DNA from: Desulfosarcina alkanivorans
GTDB lineage: Bacteria > Desulfobacterota > Desulfobacteria > Desulfobacterales > Desulfosarcinaceae
Assembly: GCF_009688945.1 (NCBI RefSeq)
Contig: NZ_AP021874.1
Coordinates: forward strand, 7,172,001 to 7,236,000
DNA: 64,000 bases
Direction: 5' to 3'
Shown here one piece after another: positions 27,947 through 36,804 of the stretch; the first letter of the stretch is position 1, and every line of letters starts with the position of its first letter. The notes beneath the pieces were generated by a model, which did no database searches, was not told where the DNA came from, and worked only from the letters and a program-made list of their open reading frames with translations. A program made the position numbers and the translations under genes.

Positions 27947-27981
27947 AGCCCAATATTGGTCAATGGGATGAATATTGGGCT
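27947..27981. promoter_or_regulatory. inverted repeat, probable binding site of the sigma54 activator
   Basis: AGCCCAATATT (27947-27957) and AATATTGGGCT (27971-27981) are perfect inverted repeats separated by 13 bases. The left arm also contains the palindrome CCAATATTGG. The centre lies about 95 bases upstream of the -24 box, the usual place for an enhancer-binding protein. A further small inverted repeat, CAGGGTT-TTT-AACCCTG, is at 27926-27942 close to the activator start. Confidence 0.6.
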
Positions 27982-28057
27982 CAGTCTTGAAGGCCGCAAA
28001 AACCGGATAATGTTAGAAAATCATTAAATACAGCGAGTTGAATTGAAAATTAATTCC

Positions 28058-28073
28058 TGGCACCTGCTTTGCT
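28058..28073 (+). promoter_or_regulatory. sigma54 promoter (-24/-12) of the catabolic operon
   Basis: TGGCAC-CTGCT-TTGCT matches the sigma54 consensus TGGCAC-N5-TTGCW exactly, with GG and GC ten bases apart. It is on the plus strand 46 bases before the start of the LarA-like gene and next to a divergently encoded sigma54 activator. Confidence 0.85.
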
Positions 28074-28118
28074 AAGTCAGGAGTTGTCAGCATTGATCAG
28101 TTTCAACCGGGGAAATGA

Positions 28119-29384
28119 ATGTACTCACTTCAGTCCGGCAACAGACAGCACATCATCGACTTCCCGGAACATGCGGAAGTTGAAATCCTCAAGGCGGAGG
28201 GGTTGCCGGCATTGGCAGATCTGAAGGCCGCACTGGCGGCTGCATTCAACAACCCGGTTTTCGACAGCGGGTTCCGGGGAACCTTCCCGTCCAGAGCCGT
28301 AAGTGGCCGTGTGGCGTTTGTGGTCACGGAAACGGTTACGCCTGAAGTACTGGAGGTGGCGCTGCCGATCATCCTTGAGCGTTTGTTTCAGGCGAATGCG
28401 GACCTGAAACCCAGTGCCGTGACGATCATCGTCGGGGACTGGCTCAAGCGTTCCAACCGGGCCGATCGGTTCAAAAAGCTTTTCCAGACGGTAAATGCCT
28501 CTGGCTGCCGGGTCATCGTTCATGATCCGATCCTGCAAACGATGGTAGAAATGGGTGTCACCAACCGCGGTACGCCCGTCCGGGTCAACTCCGAACTGGC
28601 CAACGCCGATCTGAAGATTGTGCTCGACCGGATCAAGCCCTGCCCGCTGTTCGGCTTTGTGGAAAGCCCGCTTCGGCTGGCGCGCTGCTGCATGTCCATC
28701 GACAGCATTGAAAGCCTGGAAGCGATGGTCCTGCCGTCGGCGGGCGAAAACTGCCGACTGGACCGCCACCCGGTGTTTGATGAAATCCGCGAAATTATCC
28801 ACATGGTCGGCATCGATGGCGGGGTGGCCGGCATCAGCAGTCCCACCGGTGAAACGATTCGGATCGTGGCCGGCGAGCCGTCCATGATCATCCGCCAGGC
28901 GGCATCGCTGTATCGTCGGCATTATCGCATTTCGGTCTCAACCCCTTTCGACATCGCCGTGGTCGGCTTCGGCCCGCAACGGACCGATCCGTTTCTGGAG
29001 TTGGTGCAGAGCGGCCTGCTGGCTGCGGCCCAGGTACTCGTGGACGGGGGGCACGTACTGATCGTCGGTGACGACACCCGGGGGGTCGGGACCGATATCT
29101 TTTTTGACTATATCTGTCATTCCCTGTCCCCGGCCGCCCTGATCGATGGATTTATCAAGCTCCGAAACCAGGCGGGTGCCGGCGGGCTAAAACAGTCGAA
29201 CCAGCAGGCCGCCGCAGCGGACCGGAGTCTGGAAAAAATATTCGGCATGGAGGTCATTCGCCGTTGCCAGTTCAGGGCGGCGGATCCGTCGGCCGTCCTT
29301 GCCGAATGGGCGGACGAATACGAAGATCGGATTAGAATTGCGGTTATTCCGGAGGGACATGGAAGCTTCTTTTATCCGGATTAG
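28119..29384 (+). CDS. LarA-like (DUF2088) protein with altered cofactor site
   Basis: 421-residue protein related to nickel-dependent lactate racemase LarA. Family segments are visible: a VIVHDP segment, GVTNRGTPVRVNSELANADL, the stretch around HPVFDEIREIIHMVG, and a C-terminal glycine-rich part (VDGGHVLIVGDD, RGVGTD). However, the part that in LarA reads PH-x-FGFSGG-x-K, which holds a histidine and the lysine that anchors the nickel pincer cofactor, is here PCPLFGFVESPLRLARC. The protein therefore seems unable to bind that cofactor in the usual way. First gene of the sigma54-controlled operon. A role on a 2-hydroxyacid is plausible but the activity is open. Confidence 0.65.
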   Translation: MYSLQSGNRQHIIDFPEHAEVEILKAEGLPALADLKAALAAAFNNPVFDSGFRGTFPSRAVSGRVAFVVTETVTPEVLEVALPIILERLFQANADLKPSAVTIIVGDWLKRSNRADRFKKLFQTVNASGCRVIVHDPILQTMVEMGVTNRGTPVRVNSELANADLKIVLDRIKPCPLFGFVESPLRLARCCMSIDSIESLEAMVLPSAGENCRLDRHPVFDEIREIIHMVGIDGGVAGISSPTGETIRIVAGEPSMIIRQAASLYRRHYRISVSTPFDIAVVGFGPQRTDPFLELVQSGLLAAAQVLVDGGHVLIVGDDTRGVGTDIFFDYICHSLSPAALIDGFIKLRNQAGAGGLKQSNQQAAAADRSLEKIFGMEVIRRCQFRAADPSAVLAEWADEYEDRIRIAVIPEGHGSFFYPD

Positions 29385-29467
29385 CCGTCGGTTGTCTCAA
29401 TAACCTGCCGATGAACCACGGGGTTCGTCGGCAAATTGTCACATTATTAAAAATTTGGAGGAAAGAC

Positions 29468-29746
29468 ATGATTCAGTTTTTGGTTCACGAAAAGGCGGAT
29501 AACGTCGGTGTCGCCACCGTCGATATCAAATCCGGTGAAACTGCCCAGGGGCTATACATGGACAGCCAGGAGCCGGTTGAAATGAAGGCACTGCACGATA
29601 TCCCGCTGGGGCACAAGATTGCCATGGGAGACATCAGTACAGACGCTTCGGTCATCAAATACGGGGCCGACATTGGACGGGTTGTCGCTGATATCAAGAC
29701 CGGTGAGCATGTTCACACGCACAATTTAAAAACAAGGAGATGGTAA
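29468..29746 (+). CDS. suyA: SAF-domain small subunit of UxaA-family lyase, likely sulfolactate sulfo-lyase SuyA
   Basis: 92-residue SAF domain. Start MIQFLVHEKADNVGVATVDI and the segment IPLGHKIAMGDI, then VIKYGADIGRVVADIKTGEH VHTHN (shown in two parts), are shared by the N-terminal domain of altronate dehydratase UxaA and the separate small subunit SuyA. ATG at 29468 follows TTGGAGGAAAGAC; an upstream in-frame start at 29411 lacks support. It is followed directly by the large subunit. The family acts on hydroxy acids with Fe or other divalent metal. The SuyA assignment depends on its partner and context. Confidence 0.75.
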   Translation: MIQFLVHEKADNVGVATVDIKSGETAQGLYMDSQEPVEMKALHDIPLGHKIAMGDISTDASVIKYGADIGRVVADIKTGEHVHTHNLKTRRW

Positions 29747-29748
29747 CC

Positions 29749-30912
29749 ATGAGCAACCCCAAAGTAATGGCATATCGCCGGGAAAATGGCCGTGTCGGCA
29801 TTCGTAACCACGTCGTCATCCTGCCGCTTGACGACCTGAGCAACTCCGCTTGTGAAAAAGTGGCGCACAACACCAAAGGCTGCAAGGCGCTGCCCCACGC
29901 CTACGGACGGCTTCAGTTCGGCGAGGATCTGGAACTGTTTTTCCGCACCCTGATCGGCATCGGCGCCAATCCCAACGTGGCCGCCGTCGTGGTCATCGGC
30001 ATCGAGCCGGAATGGACCAATCGGATCGTCGACGGCATCGCCAAGACCGGCAAGCCGGTGACCGGTTTCGCCATTGAGCGTCACGGCGAAATCAAGACGG
30101 TGGAACGGGCCAGCTGGAAAGCCAAAGAGTACATGCACTGGGCCAGTGAATTGAAACGCGAAGAATGCGACCTGAGCGAGATCTGGGTCAGCGTCAAATG
30201 CGGCGAGTCGGACACGACCAGCGGTCTGGCCTCCAACCCCACCGTGGGCAACGCCCTTGAAAAGCTGGTGGGAATGGGCGGTACCTGCAGTTTTGGCGAG
30301 ACCAGTGAGATTACCGGCGCCGAGATGGTCTGCAAGGAGCGGGCGGCAACACCCGAGGTGGCCGAGCAGTTCATGGCGACCTTCAACAAATACCAGGAGA
30401 TGATCGACCGCAACAAGACCGACGACCTGTCGGGCTCCCAGCCGACCAAGGGAAATATTGCCGGCGGCCTGACCACCATCGAGGAAAAGGCGTTCGGCAA
30501 CCTGCAGAAGATCGGCAAGACCATCAACTACGTGGGCGTTCTGGACAAAGCCGAAGCCCCCACCGGCAAGGGGCTGTGGTACATGGATACCTCCAGCGCC
30601 GCGGCTGAGGCGGTGACGCTGTGGGCAGCGGCCGGGTTTGTGGCCCATTTCTTCCCCACGGGCCAGGGCAACATCATCGGCAACCCCATCGAACCGGTAA
30701 TCAAGCTGTCGGCCAATCCGCGTACGGTTTCCGACATGGTCGAGCACATCGACTACGACTGTTCCGCCATTCTCAAGGGTGAAATGACCCTGGACGAGTC
30801 CGGCGACAACCTCCTCAATATGCTGATTCGCACCTGCGAAGGCCGCCTGACGGCCCAGGAAGTGCTTGGCCACGAGGAATTCGTGCTGACCAAATTGTAC
30901 GAAAGCGCGTAA
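29749..30912 (+). CDS. suyB: UxaA-family lyase large subunit, likely (2R)-sulfolactate sulfo-lyase SuyB
   Basis: 387-residue catalytic subunit. It begins NPKVMAYRRENGRVGIRNHV, then has KCGESDTTSGLASNPTVGNA, SFGETSEITGAEM and SQPTKGNIAGGLTTIEEKAF. The last segment differs from the SPGNKAGGITTLEEKSLG of E. coli UxaA and, from memory, resembles SuyB, which splits sulfolactate into pyruvate and sulfite. Altronate- or galactarate-type dehydratases are the main alternative. ATG at 29749 is preferred over 29740 because AAGGAGA is at correct distance. Neighbouring TRAP transporter, ComC-like dehydrogenase and reductases favour a C3 hydroxy-acid substrate. Confidence 0.7.
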   Translation: MSNPKVMAYRRENGRVGIRNHVVILPLDDLSNSACEKVAHNTKGCKALPHAYGRLQFGEDLELFFRTLIGIGANPNVAAVVVIGIEPEWTNRIVDGIAKTGKPVTGFAIERHGEIKTVERASWKAKEYMHWASELKREECDLSEIWVSVKCGESDTTSGLASNPTVGNALEKLVGMGGTCSFGETSEITGAEMVCKERAATPEVAEQFMATFNKYQEMIDRNKTDDLSGSQPTKGNIAGGLTTIEEKAFGNLQKIGKTINYVGVLDKAEAPTGKGLWYMDTSSAAAEAVTLWAAAGFVAHFFPTGQGNIIGNPIEPVIKLSANPRTVSDMVEHIDYDCSAILKGEMTLDESGDNLLNMLIRTCEGRLTAQEVLGHEEFVLTKLYESA

Positions 30913-31105
30913 AGGGCGCCAAATACCCGGTGTCTGGCGGAGGTGCCGTTGATCGCCGGATGAACGGCAAATGCTACGGTGAATATTGAAACCTGCCGGT
31001 CCGGGCCATACCGGACGGTCGTTGTCCGGGCCGGTTCACCGATCAAACCATAACCGGGGGATGCGCCAGTCCCCCCATGCCATTCAACGAGGGGTGAGCA
31101 AACCG

Positions 31106-31360
31106 ATGACGAACCAGCAAGATACCACCGCTTTCAGCAGGGGTGATCGAATCGCAGTGACGCTATTCGCCGTTTTTTTCGGATTATACCTCATTAACGT
31201 ATTGCTCGGAAAAGCGACAATCGTTTTCGGGTGGAAGACCTACCACATCGGAAACGTCGGCGAATTCCTGATCCTGTTTGCCGCCTCTGTAGCGTTTATC
31301 GTCGCCGCATTGCATCGTGAGGCGGTAAGGAAGTTAACCCGAAAACCAGACCAAGAATAG
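31106..31360 (+). CDS. small two-helix membrane protein before the TRAP transporter
   Basis: 84 residues with two predicted membrane helices (IAVTLFAVFFGLYLINVLLG and EFLILFAASVAFIVAALH) and a charged C-terminus. ATG at 31106 lies after GAGGGGTGAGC. An in-frame upstream start at 30986 has no ribosome site. It ends 9 bases before dctP, suggesting an accessory role for the transporter, but I recognise no family. The 190-base gap upstream contains two GC-rich hairpins (GTCCGG/CCGGAC and GGGGGA/TCCCCC). Confidence 0.65.
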   Translation: MTNQQDTTAFSRGDRIAVTLFAVFFGLYLINVLLGKATIVFGWKTYHIGNVGEFLILFAASVAFIVAALHREAVRKLTRKPDQE

Positions 31361-31369
31361 GAGAGAACC

Positions 31370-32524
31370 ATGACGGAAAAAAAGGAACTCAAAGGCCTGA
31401 AGTCCGAAGAACGTCGTCGTTTCATGGCGGCCAGCGCCAAATTCGGCTTTACCGCCGCCGCCGTTGCGCTGACAACGGGAGCGATTGGATCCAAAGAGGC
31501 CATGGCTATGACGGCCAATGAGGAAAAGGACCGCCAGAAGAGAGCCAAGTACACCATGAACGTCGCCACGGCATACATCCTTGGTGCGTCGCGGACCTAT
31601 CCGATCATGCAGCTGGATTTCAAGGAAAACATCCAGAATGCCACCCACGGGAAGGTATATGTCAAACTTGCGCCGGGCGGACAGCTTGGCGCCGGCAGTG
31701 CCCTGGTGCAGAAGGTTCAGGCCGGAACGATCCAGGCGGCCCAGCATTCGATTTCCAACTTCGCCCCCTTTGCCCCGGCGGCCGACGTGATCAACGTTCC
31801 CTACTGGTGCGGTGAAAACCAGAAGTTCATCAACCTGGTCACCTCCGACGCCTGGAAGAACGAGATCAACCCGAAGATCGAGGCCAAGGGGTTCAAGGCC
31901 CTCTGGTATGTGTGCATCGATCCCCGGACGGTTGCCATCCGCAAGGGCGTCGAAGGGCCGATTAAAACTCCGGAACAGTTGAGAGGGATCAAGTTTCGCG
32001 TTCCCGGCTCCAAGATTCTGCAGAAGTTCTATCAGCTGGTCGGCGCCAACCCCACCCCCGTGGCCTGGGGCGAAACCTCCTCGGCCATCAAACAGGGCGT
32101 GGCCGACGCGCTCGATCCCAGTGTGGAGGCCCTCCTGGTGTTCGGCTTCAAGGAGATTCTCTCCAGCGTGACCTTCAATGCCGCCGTACCCGATTCCCAG
32201 GTCTATTCCTGCAACCTGAAGTGGTTCAAGAGCCTGCCCAAAGATGTCCAGGACGGGATCGAGTTTGCCAGTGAATTGACCAGCCGCCAGAACCTGGCCA
32301 AGGTTCCGGCAGCCCGTGCGTATGCCATGGCGGAATTGGGCCGGGCAGGGGTCAAGTTCTACGTGCCGACCGCCGCGGAAAAGGAAATGTGGGTGGCCAA
32401 GGCCGGCGCGCAGCTTCCCGCATGGGATGACATCAAGAAGGAACTGGTCGGCTCCCAGGCCAATTTTGCCAAGCTGGAAGAAGCGGCCAATACCTTCAAT
32501 AATTTTTATGTGCACGATATATAG
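31370..32524 (+). CDS. dctP: TRAP transporter substrate-binding protein DctP
   Basis: 384-residue periplasmic binding protein with an N-terminal Tat-type signal (RRRFMAASAKFGF, then a long hydrophobic stretch ending AMA). The core has the DctP pattern: LKENIQ-like amphipathic segment, VQAGTIQAAQHSISNFAPF, LRGIKFRVPGSKI, and QGVADALDPSVEALLVFGFKE. It delivers an organic acid (in this context a carboxylate or sulfonate) to DctQM. ATG follows AGGAGAGAACC. Export by Tat suggests folding with a bound ligand or in the cytoplasm before export. Confidence 0.88.
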   Translation: MTEKKELKGLKSEERRRFMAASAKFGFTAAAVALTTGAIGSKEAMAMTANEEKDRQKRAKYTMNVATAYILGASRTYPIMQLDFKENIQNATHGKVYVKLAPGGQLGAGSALVQKVQAGTIQAAQHSISNFAPFAPAADVINVPYWCGENQKFINLVTSDAWKNEINPKIEAKGFKALWYVCIDPRTVAIRKGVEGPIKTPEQLRGIKFRVPGSKILQKFYQLVGANPTPVAWGETSSAIKQGVADALDPSVEALLVFGFKEILSSVTFNAAVPDSQVYSCNLKWFKSLPKDVQDGIEFASELTSRQNLAKVPAARAYAMAELGRAGVKFYVPTAAEKEMWVAKAGAQLPAWDDIKKELVGSQANFAKLEEAANTFNNFYVHDI

Positions 32525-32538
32525 CCGCCCGTAACCTG

Positions 32539-32570
32539 TCGGCGGGACGTCTCCGGTGACGTCCCGCCGA
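32539..32570 (+). promoter_or_regulatory. perfect 13-bp hairpin between dctP and dctQ
   Basis: TCGGCGGGACGTC and GACGTCCCGCCGA pair perfectly around the loop TCCGGT, directly after the dctP stop. There is no T-run, so it is not a classic terminator. Such intercistronic hairpins after binding-protein genes often protect the upstream mRNA and so raise binding-protein levels relative to the membrane subunits. Confidence 0.6.
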
Positions 32571-32595
32571 CGATGACGTGACCCGAGGATGGTAT

Positions 32596-33117
32596 ATGCA
32601 ATTCAATAAAGTGGTAAAACAAATAGACGAAAATGGCGAACGCTACCTGTTGCTGCCGCTCTACGCCATGATTGTGATCACCGTTTTCCTGGAAGTTCTG
32701 CGGCGCAGCCTGCTTTCCTATTCATCGATCTGGGCGGAAGAAGTTGCCCGGTACGCGTTTATCTATGTGGCCTGGATCGGTGCCTCGTCCGCCATCAAAG
32801 AACGCGCGCATATTCGCATCGATGTCATCCTTCCACTTTTTTCCCAGCGGATGCGCGGCGTTCTTTTCCTTTTCGGCGATATCATCACGCTGATCCTCGC
32901 GGTGCTGTCCATCTACTGGTCCATGGAATCGGTGCTGACATCCATCCATTTCGGTTCGGTCACCCATGGGCTGAGAATCAGCCAGGCCTGGTTTCTCGCA
33001 GCTGTCCCCCTCGGTTTTTCCATGATGGTCATCCGTCTGCTGCAGTCAATGCGGCGCGACTGGAAGGATCTGAGGGCGGGGCGACCGGTGTTTGAGGGCA
33101 ACAAACTTTTTGATTAG
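32596..33117 (+). CDS. dctQ: TRAP transporter small permease DctQ
   Basis: 173-residue membrane protein with four helices. The conserved WAEEVARYAFIYVAWIGAS and IRIDVIL segments of the DctQ family are present. ATG at 32596 is preferred because GAGG lies seven bases upstream; the GTG at 32578 overlaps the downstream end of the dctP hairpin region. It forms the inner-membrane complex with DctM and is 14 bases before it. Confidence 0.85.
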   Translation: MQFNKVVKQIDENGERYLLLPLYAMIVITVFLEVLRRSLLSYSSIWAEEVARYAFIYVAWIGASSAIKERAHIRIDVILPLFSQRMRGVLFLFGDIITLILAVLSIYWSMESVLTSIHFGSVTHGLRISQAWFLAAVPLGFSMMVIRLLQSMRRDWKDLRAGRPVFEGNKLFD

Positions 33118-33131
33118 GAGCTGACAAAACA

Positions 33132-34439
33132 ATGTACCAATACATGATGCAGCAACAGACGCTGAGCCTCGGCTGGGATTTCTACCTGCCGTTGATCGGC
33201 ATGGTGATCATGATTCTGCTGGCCGTCCGCATCTGGGTGGTCGTCGGACTCGGTTCACTTATAATGCTACTGACAACCGGGGTCCTTCCACCGACGCTGA
33301 TGGGAGAAGCGTTGTTCGACGGCGTGGATTCCTTTGCCCTCATCGCCGTGCCGCTTTTTATTCTCACCGGTGATGTGCTGGTACGAACGGGACTGTCCAA
33401 CAAACTTCTCGATGTGGCCGAAGCCACCATGGGGTGGCAGCGCGCGGGCCTGGGGACATCCACCGTGCTCGGCTGCGGATTTTTTGCCTGCATCTCCGGT
33501 TCCGATGCTGCGGATGCCGCAGCCATCAGCCGTATTACCATCCACCGCCTTGTCGAGAGGGGGTATCCCAAAGGATACGCCTGCGCACTGGTGGCTGCCG
33601 GCGCCTGCACCGGTGTGCTTATCCCTCCGTCGATTTCATATATCATCATCGGTCTCATCCTCGGGATTTCGGCCTCGACCCTCTTCCTGGCCGCTGCAGT
33701 ACCGGGCGTCATGATCCTGTCCTCGGTGATGATTACCAATACCCTGGTGAACCGGGTCAAGGGGTACGAAGCCTCGGACATCGGTTTCAATTTCCAGTAT
33801 TGGCTCAAGACCGTTTATTCGGCGCGTTTCGCCCTGTTGATTCCGTTTATCATCCTGGGTGGAATCTATTCCGGATTGTTTACCCCGACCGAATCGGCCG
33901 CGGTGGCTGTGGTCACCACCATTATCATCGGGTTTTTTCAGGGCACGCTGAAACTGGCCGATTTTCCGGAGATGCTGGAATCGTCCGCCAGGGTCAACGG
34001 CGTCATTGTTCCGATAATCGCCATGTCCCTGCCGCTGGCCCAGACCCTGGCATCGTTGCAGGTGCCGCAGTTCTTCGTTTACTCCATGACGGCCCTGACC
34101 ACCAACAAAGTCCTGATCGTTCTGATCATGGTGGTTATTCTGATGATTGCCGGCTGCGTGATGGAAACCACGCCGAACATCGTGATCCTTTCACCGCTGC
34201 TGCTGCCCCTGGCCCAGGAGATCGGGATGAATGAAGTCCATTTCTGCATCTTCATGATCACGGCGCTGGGTATCGGATTTATTACGCCGCCACTCGGCCT
34301 CAACCTGTTTGTGGTATCCGGGGTCACCGGGACATCCGTTCTGGCGATATCCCGGCACGCCATTGTCTTTGTGGTGACGATGCTGGTTGTCCTGATGCTG
34401 CTGGCCTTTATCCCGTCGCTGTCGCTGTGGTTGCTATGA
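33132..34439 (+). CDS. dctM: TRAP transporter large permease DctM
   Basis: 435-residue membrane protein with about twelve helices. Family signatures include VPLFILTGDVLVRTGLSNKL, GCGFFACISGSDAADAAAIS, ACTGVLIPPSISYIIIGLI and FTPTESAAVAVV. It is the transport channel of the sodium-coupled TRAP system. ATG at 33132 follows TAGGAGCTGAC. The following 152 bases before the AOR gene contain no obvious terminator, so transcription probably continues. Confidence 0.88.
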   Translation: MYQYMMQQQTLSLGWDFYLPLIGMVIMILLAVRIWVVVGLGSLIMLLTTGVLPPTLMGEALFDGVDSFALIAVPLFILTGDVLVRTGLSNKLLDVAEATMGWQRAGLGTSTVLGCGFFACISGSDAADAAAISRITIHRLVERGYPKGYACALVAAGACTGVLIPPSISYIIIGLILGISASTLFLAAAVPGVMILSSVMITNTLVNRVKGYEASDIGFNFQYWLKTVYSARFALLIPFIILGGIYSGLFTPTESAAVAVVTTIIIGFFQGTLKLADFPEMLESSARVNGVIVPIIAMSLPLAQTLASLQVPQFFVYSMTALTTNKVLIVLIMVVILMIAGCVMETTPNIVILSPLLLPLAQEIGMNEVHFCIFMITALGIGFITPPLGLNLFVVSGVTGTSVLAISRHAIVFVVTMLVVLMLLAFIPSLSLWLL

Positions 34440-34591
34440 TGCCAGGTGCCGGTTGGCAGACGCGAGAACATATATGTGCGGGGGGGCGGTCGTTCCAGAC
34501 GCCGCACGCCCGGGCAAGACCGTGCCGGCTGCCGTCTTTCGATGTGTTGGCCGCCACCAGAACTAACGAGATTCAATGATGAGGTGATACC

Positions 34592-36481
34592 ATGCCTTTT
34601 GGATATAACGGGAAAATACTGCACGTCAATCTGACGGAGAGCACCTGGGAGATAGAAGAACCGGGCGAAAGCTGGTACCGGACCTATGTCGGGGGGTCGG
34701 CGCTGGCCGCCTACTACCTGCTGAAAAAACTGAAACCGGGGGTCGACCCGCTCTCCGCGGAAAATGTCCTGGTCTTTGCCTGCTCGGTGGTAACCGGTGC
34801 CCCCCTGTCCGGCTACAGCCGATACTCGGTGGCCGCCAAATCGCCGCTGACCGGGGCCTTCGGGCGTACCGAAGCCGGCGGGTACTTCGGACCCGAACTG
34901 AAGTTTGCGGGGTTCGACGCCATCGTGGTGCAGGGGCGCGCCCCCAAACCGGTTTATCTCTACGTGCATGACGGTGAGGTGGAGATCCGGGATGCCGCCA
35001 CCATCTGGGGTCAGGACAACTGGAAGACCCTGGAGGGCATTCGCGAAGAGACCGGGGAGAAAATGGTCCGGGTGGCCTCCATCGGGCCGGCCGGTGAGCG
35101 TATGGTCCCCTATGCCTGTGTCCAGAACGACATGGAGCACTACAACGGCCGCTGCGGAATGGGAGCGGTGATGGGATCGAAGAACCTCAAGGCCGTTGCG
35201 GCCCGCGGACGGAAGAAGACCGAAATGGCCGATCCGGAAAGGGTCAAGGCGGTGCGCAAGTGGCACAATGACCGGATCAAGGTGCACCCGCCCAACGTCG
35301 GCCTGTCCAAGGTTGGCACCACGGTGCTGGTCAAGGCCCTTAACGATACCGGTATTCTGACCACCCACAATTTTCGGGAAGGGGTTTTCGAGGGCGCCGA
35401 CAAGATCGGTCACGAAGTCTACCACGACACCATCTTCGATTCGGCCAGTACCTGTTACTCCTGTGCGGTCCGATGCAAGCGGCGGGTCGCCCTGGACGAC
35501 GACAAATACCCCCTGGATAAACGCTTTGGCGGCGCGGAATACGAGACCCTGGCGGCGCTGGGTTCCCTGTGCGACATCGACAACCTGCCGGCCGTGGCCC
35601 GGGGCAACCAGCTGTGCAACCTGTACGGGCTGGATACCATCTCCACCGGCTGCGTCATCGCCTTTGCCTTCGAGTGTTTCGAACACGGGATCATCACCGG
35701 GGCTGACACGGGCGGGCGGCCGCTGAACTGGGGGGATGCCGACGCCATGATCTGGCTGATCGGGGAGATCGCCCATCGCCGAGGGATCGGGGACGTCCTT
35801 TCCAAGGGGGTGAAAAAAGCTGCCGAGATCATCGGCAAGGGGGCCGAGAAGTACGCCTTCCACATCAAGGGCCAGGAATTGCCCCTGCACGACGGCCGCG
35901 GAAAGACCGGCATGGGCATGGGGTTTGCGCTGTGCCCCACCGGGGCCGACCACATCGAAACGCCCCACGACGTCGCCTTTCAGGGCGAGGGGGTGAGTAA
36001 ACTGCATCCCCTCGGGGTTTTCGATCCGGTCAAACCCCTGGAGACCAACGCGGAAAAGGTGCGCTTTTTCGTCAACGGCCAGAAGGCCTGGCAGATCAAC
36101 AACTGTTATGGGATCTGTAATTTCTGCTCGGTCCCCATCCACGCCATGACCTTCGAGAAACTGGTGGATTCGGTCCGGGCGATCACCGGTTGGGACACCA
36201 GCCTGCACGATATGATCAAGGTGTCGGAACGGGGGACGGTTATGGCCCGGGTGTTCAATAACCGGGAAGGACTTTCGCCAGAGGACGACCGGGTGATCCG
36301 CAGGTGGCACCAGCCGATGCCCAGCGGCCCCCTCAAGGGGCAGTTTATCGACCCGGTGGCGTTTCGGGAGGCCATCGACCTCTATTACGGGATATCCGGC
36401 TGGGACAAGCAGGGGCGACCGACCCGGGGCAAACTGGTCGAACTGAACCTGGAATGGCTGGCCGATGAGAGTCACGGTTAA
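34592..36481 (+). CDS. tungsten aldehyde:ferredoxin oxidoreductase family protein
   Basis: 629-residue AOR-family enzyme. It shows the N-terminal pterin-binding domain (GYNGKILHVNLTE, AKSPLTGAFGRTEAGGYFGPE, GRCGMGAVMGSKNLKAV), the 4Fe-4S site CYSCAVRC near residue 288 with a later Cys in NCYGICNFC, and ALGSLCDIDNL. Members oxidise aldehydes to carboxylic acids with ferredoxin as acceptor using a tungsten bis-pterin. It differs clearly from BamB at 9415. ATG follows GAGGTGATACC. A MoaD-like gene overlaps its 3' end by 17 bases. In this operon the natural substrate could be an aldehyde formed by the downstream dehydrogenases, for instance sulfolactaldehyde (inference). Confidence 0.85.
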   Translation: MPFGYNGKILHVNLTESTWEIEEPGESWYRTYVGGSALAAYYLLKKLKPGVDPLSAENVLVFACSVVTGAPLSGYSRYSVAAKSPLTGAFGRTEAGGYFGPELKFAGFDAIVVQGRAPKPVYLYVHDGEVEIRDAATIWGQDNWKTLEGIREETGEKMVRVASIGPAGERMVPYACVQNDMEHYNGRCGMGAVMGSKNLKAVAARGRKKTEMADPERVKAVRKWHNDRIKVHPPNVGLSKVGTTVLVKALNDTGILTTHNFREGVFEGADKIGHEVYHDTIFDSASTCYSCAVRCKRRVALDDDKYPLDKRFGGAEYETLAALGSLCDIDNLPAVARGNQLCNLYGLDTISTGCVIAFAFECFEHGIITGADTGGRPLNWGDADAMIWLIGEIAHRRGIGDVLSKGVKKAAEIIGKGAEKYAFHIKGQELPLHDGRGKTGMGMGFALCPTGADHIETPHDVAFQGEGVSKLHPLGVFDPVKPLETNAEKVRFFVNGQKAWQINNCYGICNFCSVPIHAMTFEKLVDSVRAITGWDTSLHDMIKVSERGTVMARVFNNREGLSPEDDRVIRRWHQPMPSGPLKGQFIDPVAFREAIDLYYGISGWDKQGRPTRGKLVELNLEWLADESHG

Positions 36482-36692
36482 ACGTTTTGCGGTTCGGGAA
36501 AAGGAACCGGGCACCCCGTCCAAGACGGTCGACCTCCGGGACGGGGCCACGGTTCGGGACCTGCTCGGGCATCTGGCACTTGACGACATCGATGTCGGCA
36601 TCCTGACAGTCAACGGACGCAGTGCCACTTTCGACCGGATATTGGCCGAAGGAGACGCGGTCACCCTGATACCGCCCATCGGCGGTGGATAG
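36465..36692 (+). CDS. MoaD/ThiS-family sulfur carrier coupled to the AOR
   Basis: 75-residue ubiquitin-like protein ending LIPPIGGG. The terminal glycines are needed for thiocarboxylate formation. Its start lies inside the end of the AOR gene (17-base overlap), which suggests translational coupling. MoaD-like proteins are commonly encoded next to AOR genes and supply sulfur to the tungsten pterin. No matching E1-like gene is beside it; the ThiF-like protein at 23635 could serve both carriers. Confidence 0.82.
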   Translation: MRVTVKRFAVREKEPGTPSKTVDLRDGATVRDLLGHLALDDIDVGILTVNGRSATFDRILAEGDAVTLIPPIGGG

Positions 36693-36804
36693 GTGCGATG
36701 CGCCGGGCAGGGAATTCAGGTACGGGGAAAACGAATGCGCGTCGTTGCCGGCGCGGCAGCGACGTTTCAATTTCATAACGGACAACAACCAAGGAGTGAA
36801 AATT

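Noticed and set aside
34079..36679. 866-residue open frame on the minus strand opposite the AOR gene
   Set aside because: It mirrors the codon pattern of the GC-rich plus-strand gene, has no family motifs and spans parts of dctM and the MoaD gene.
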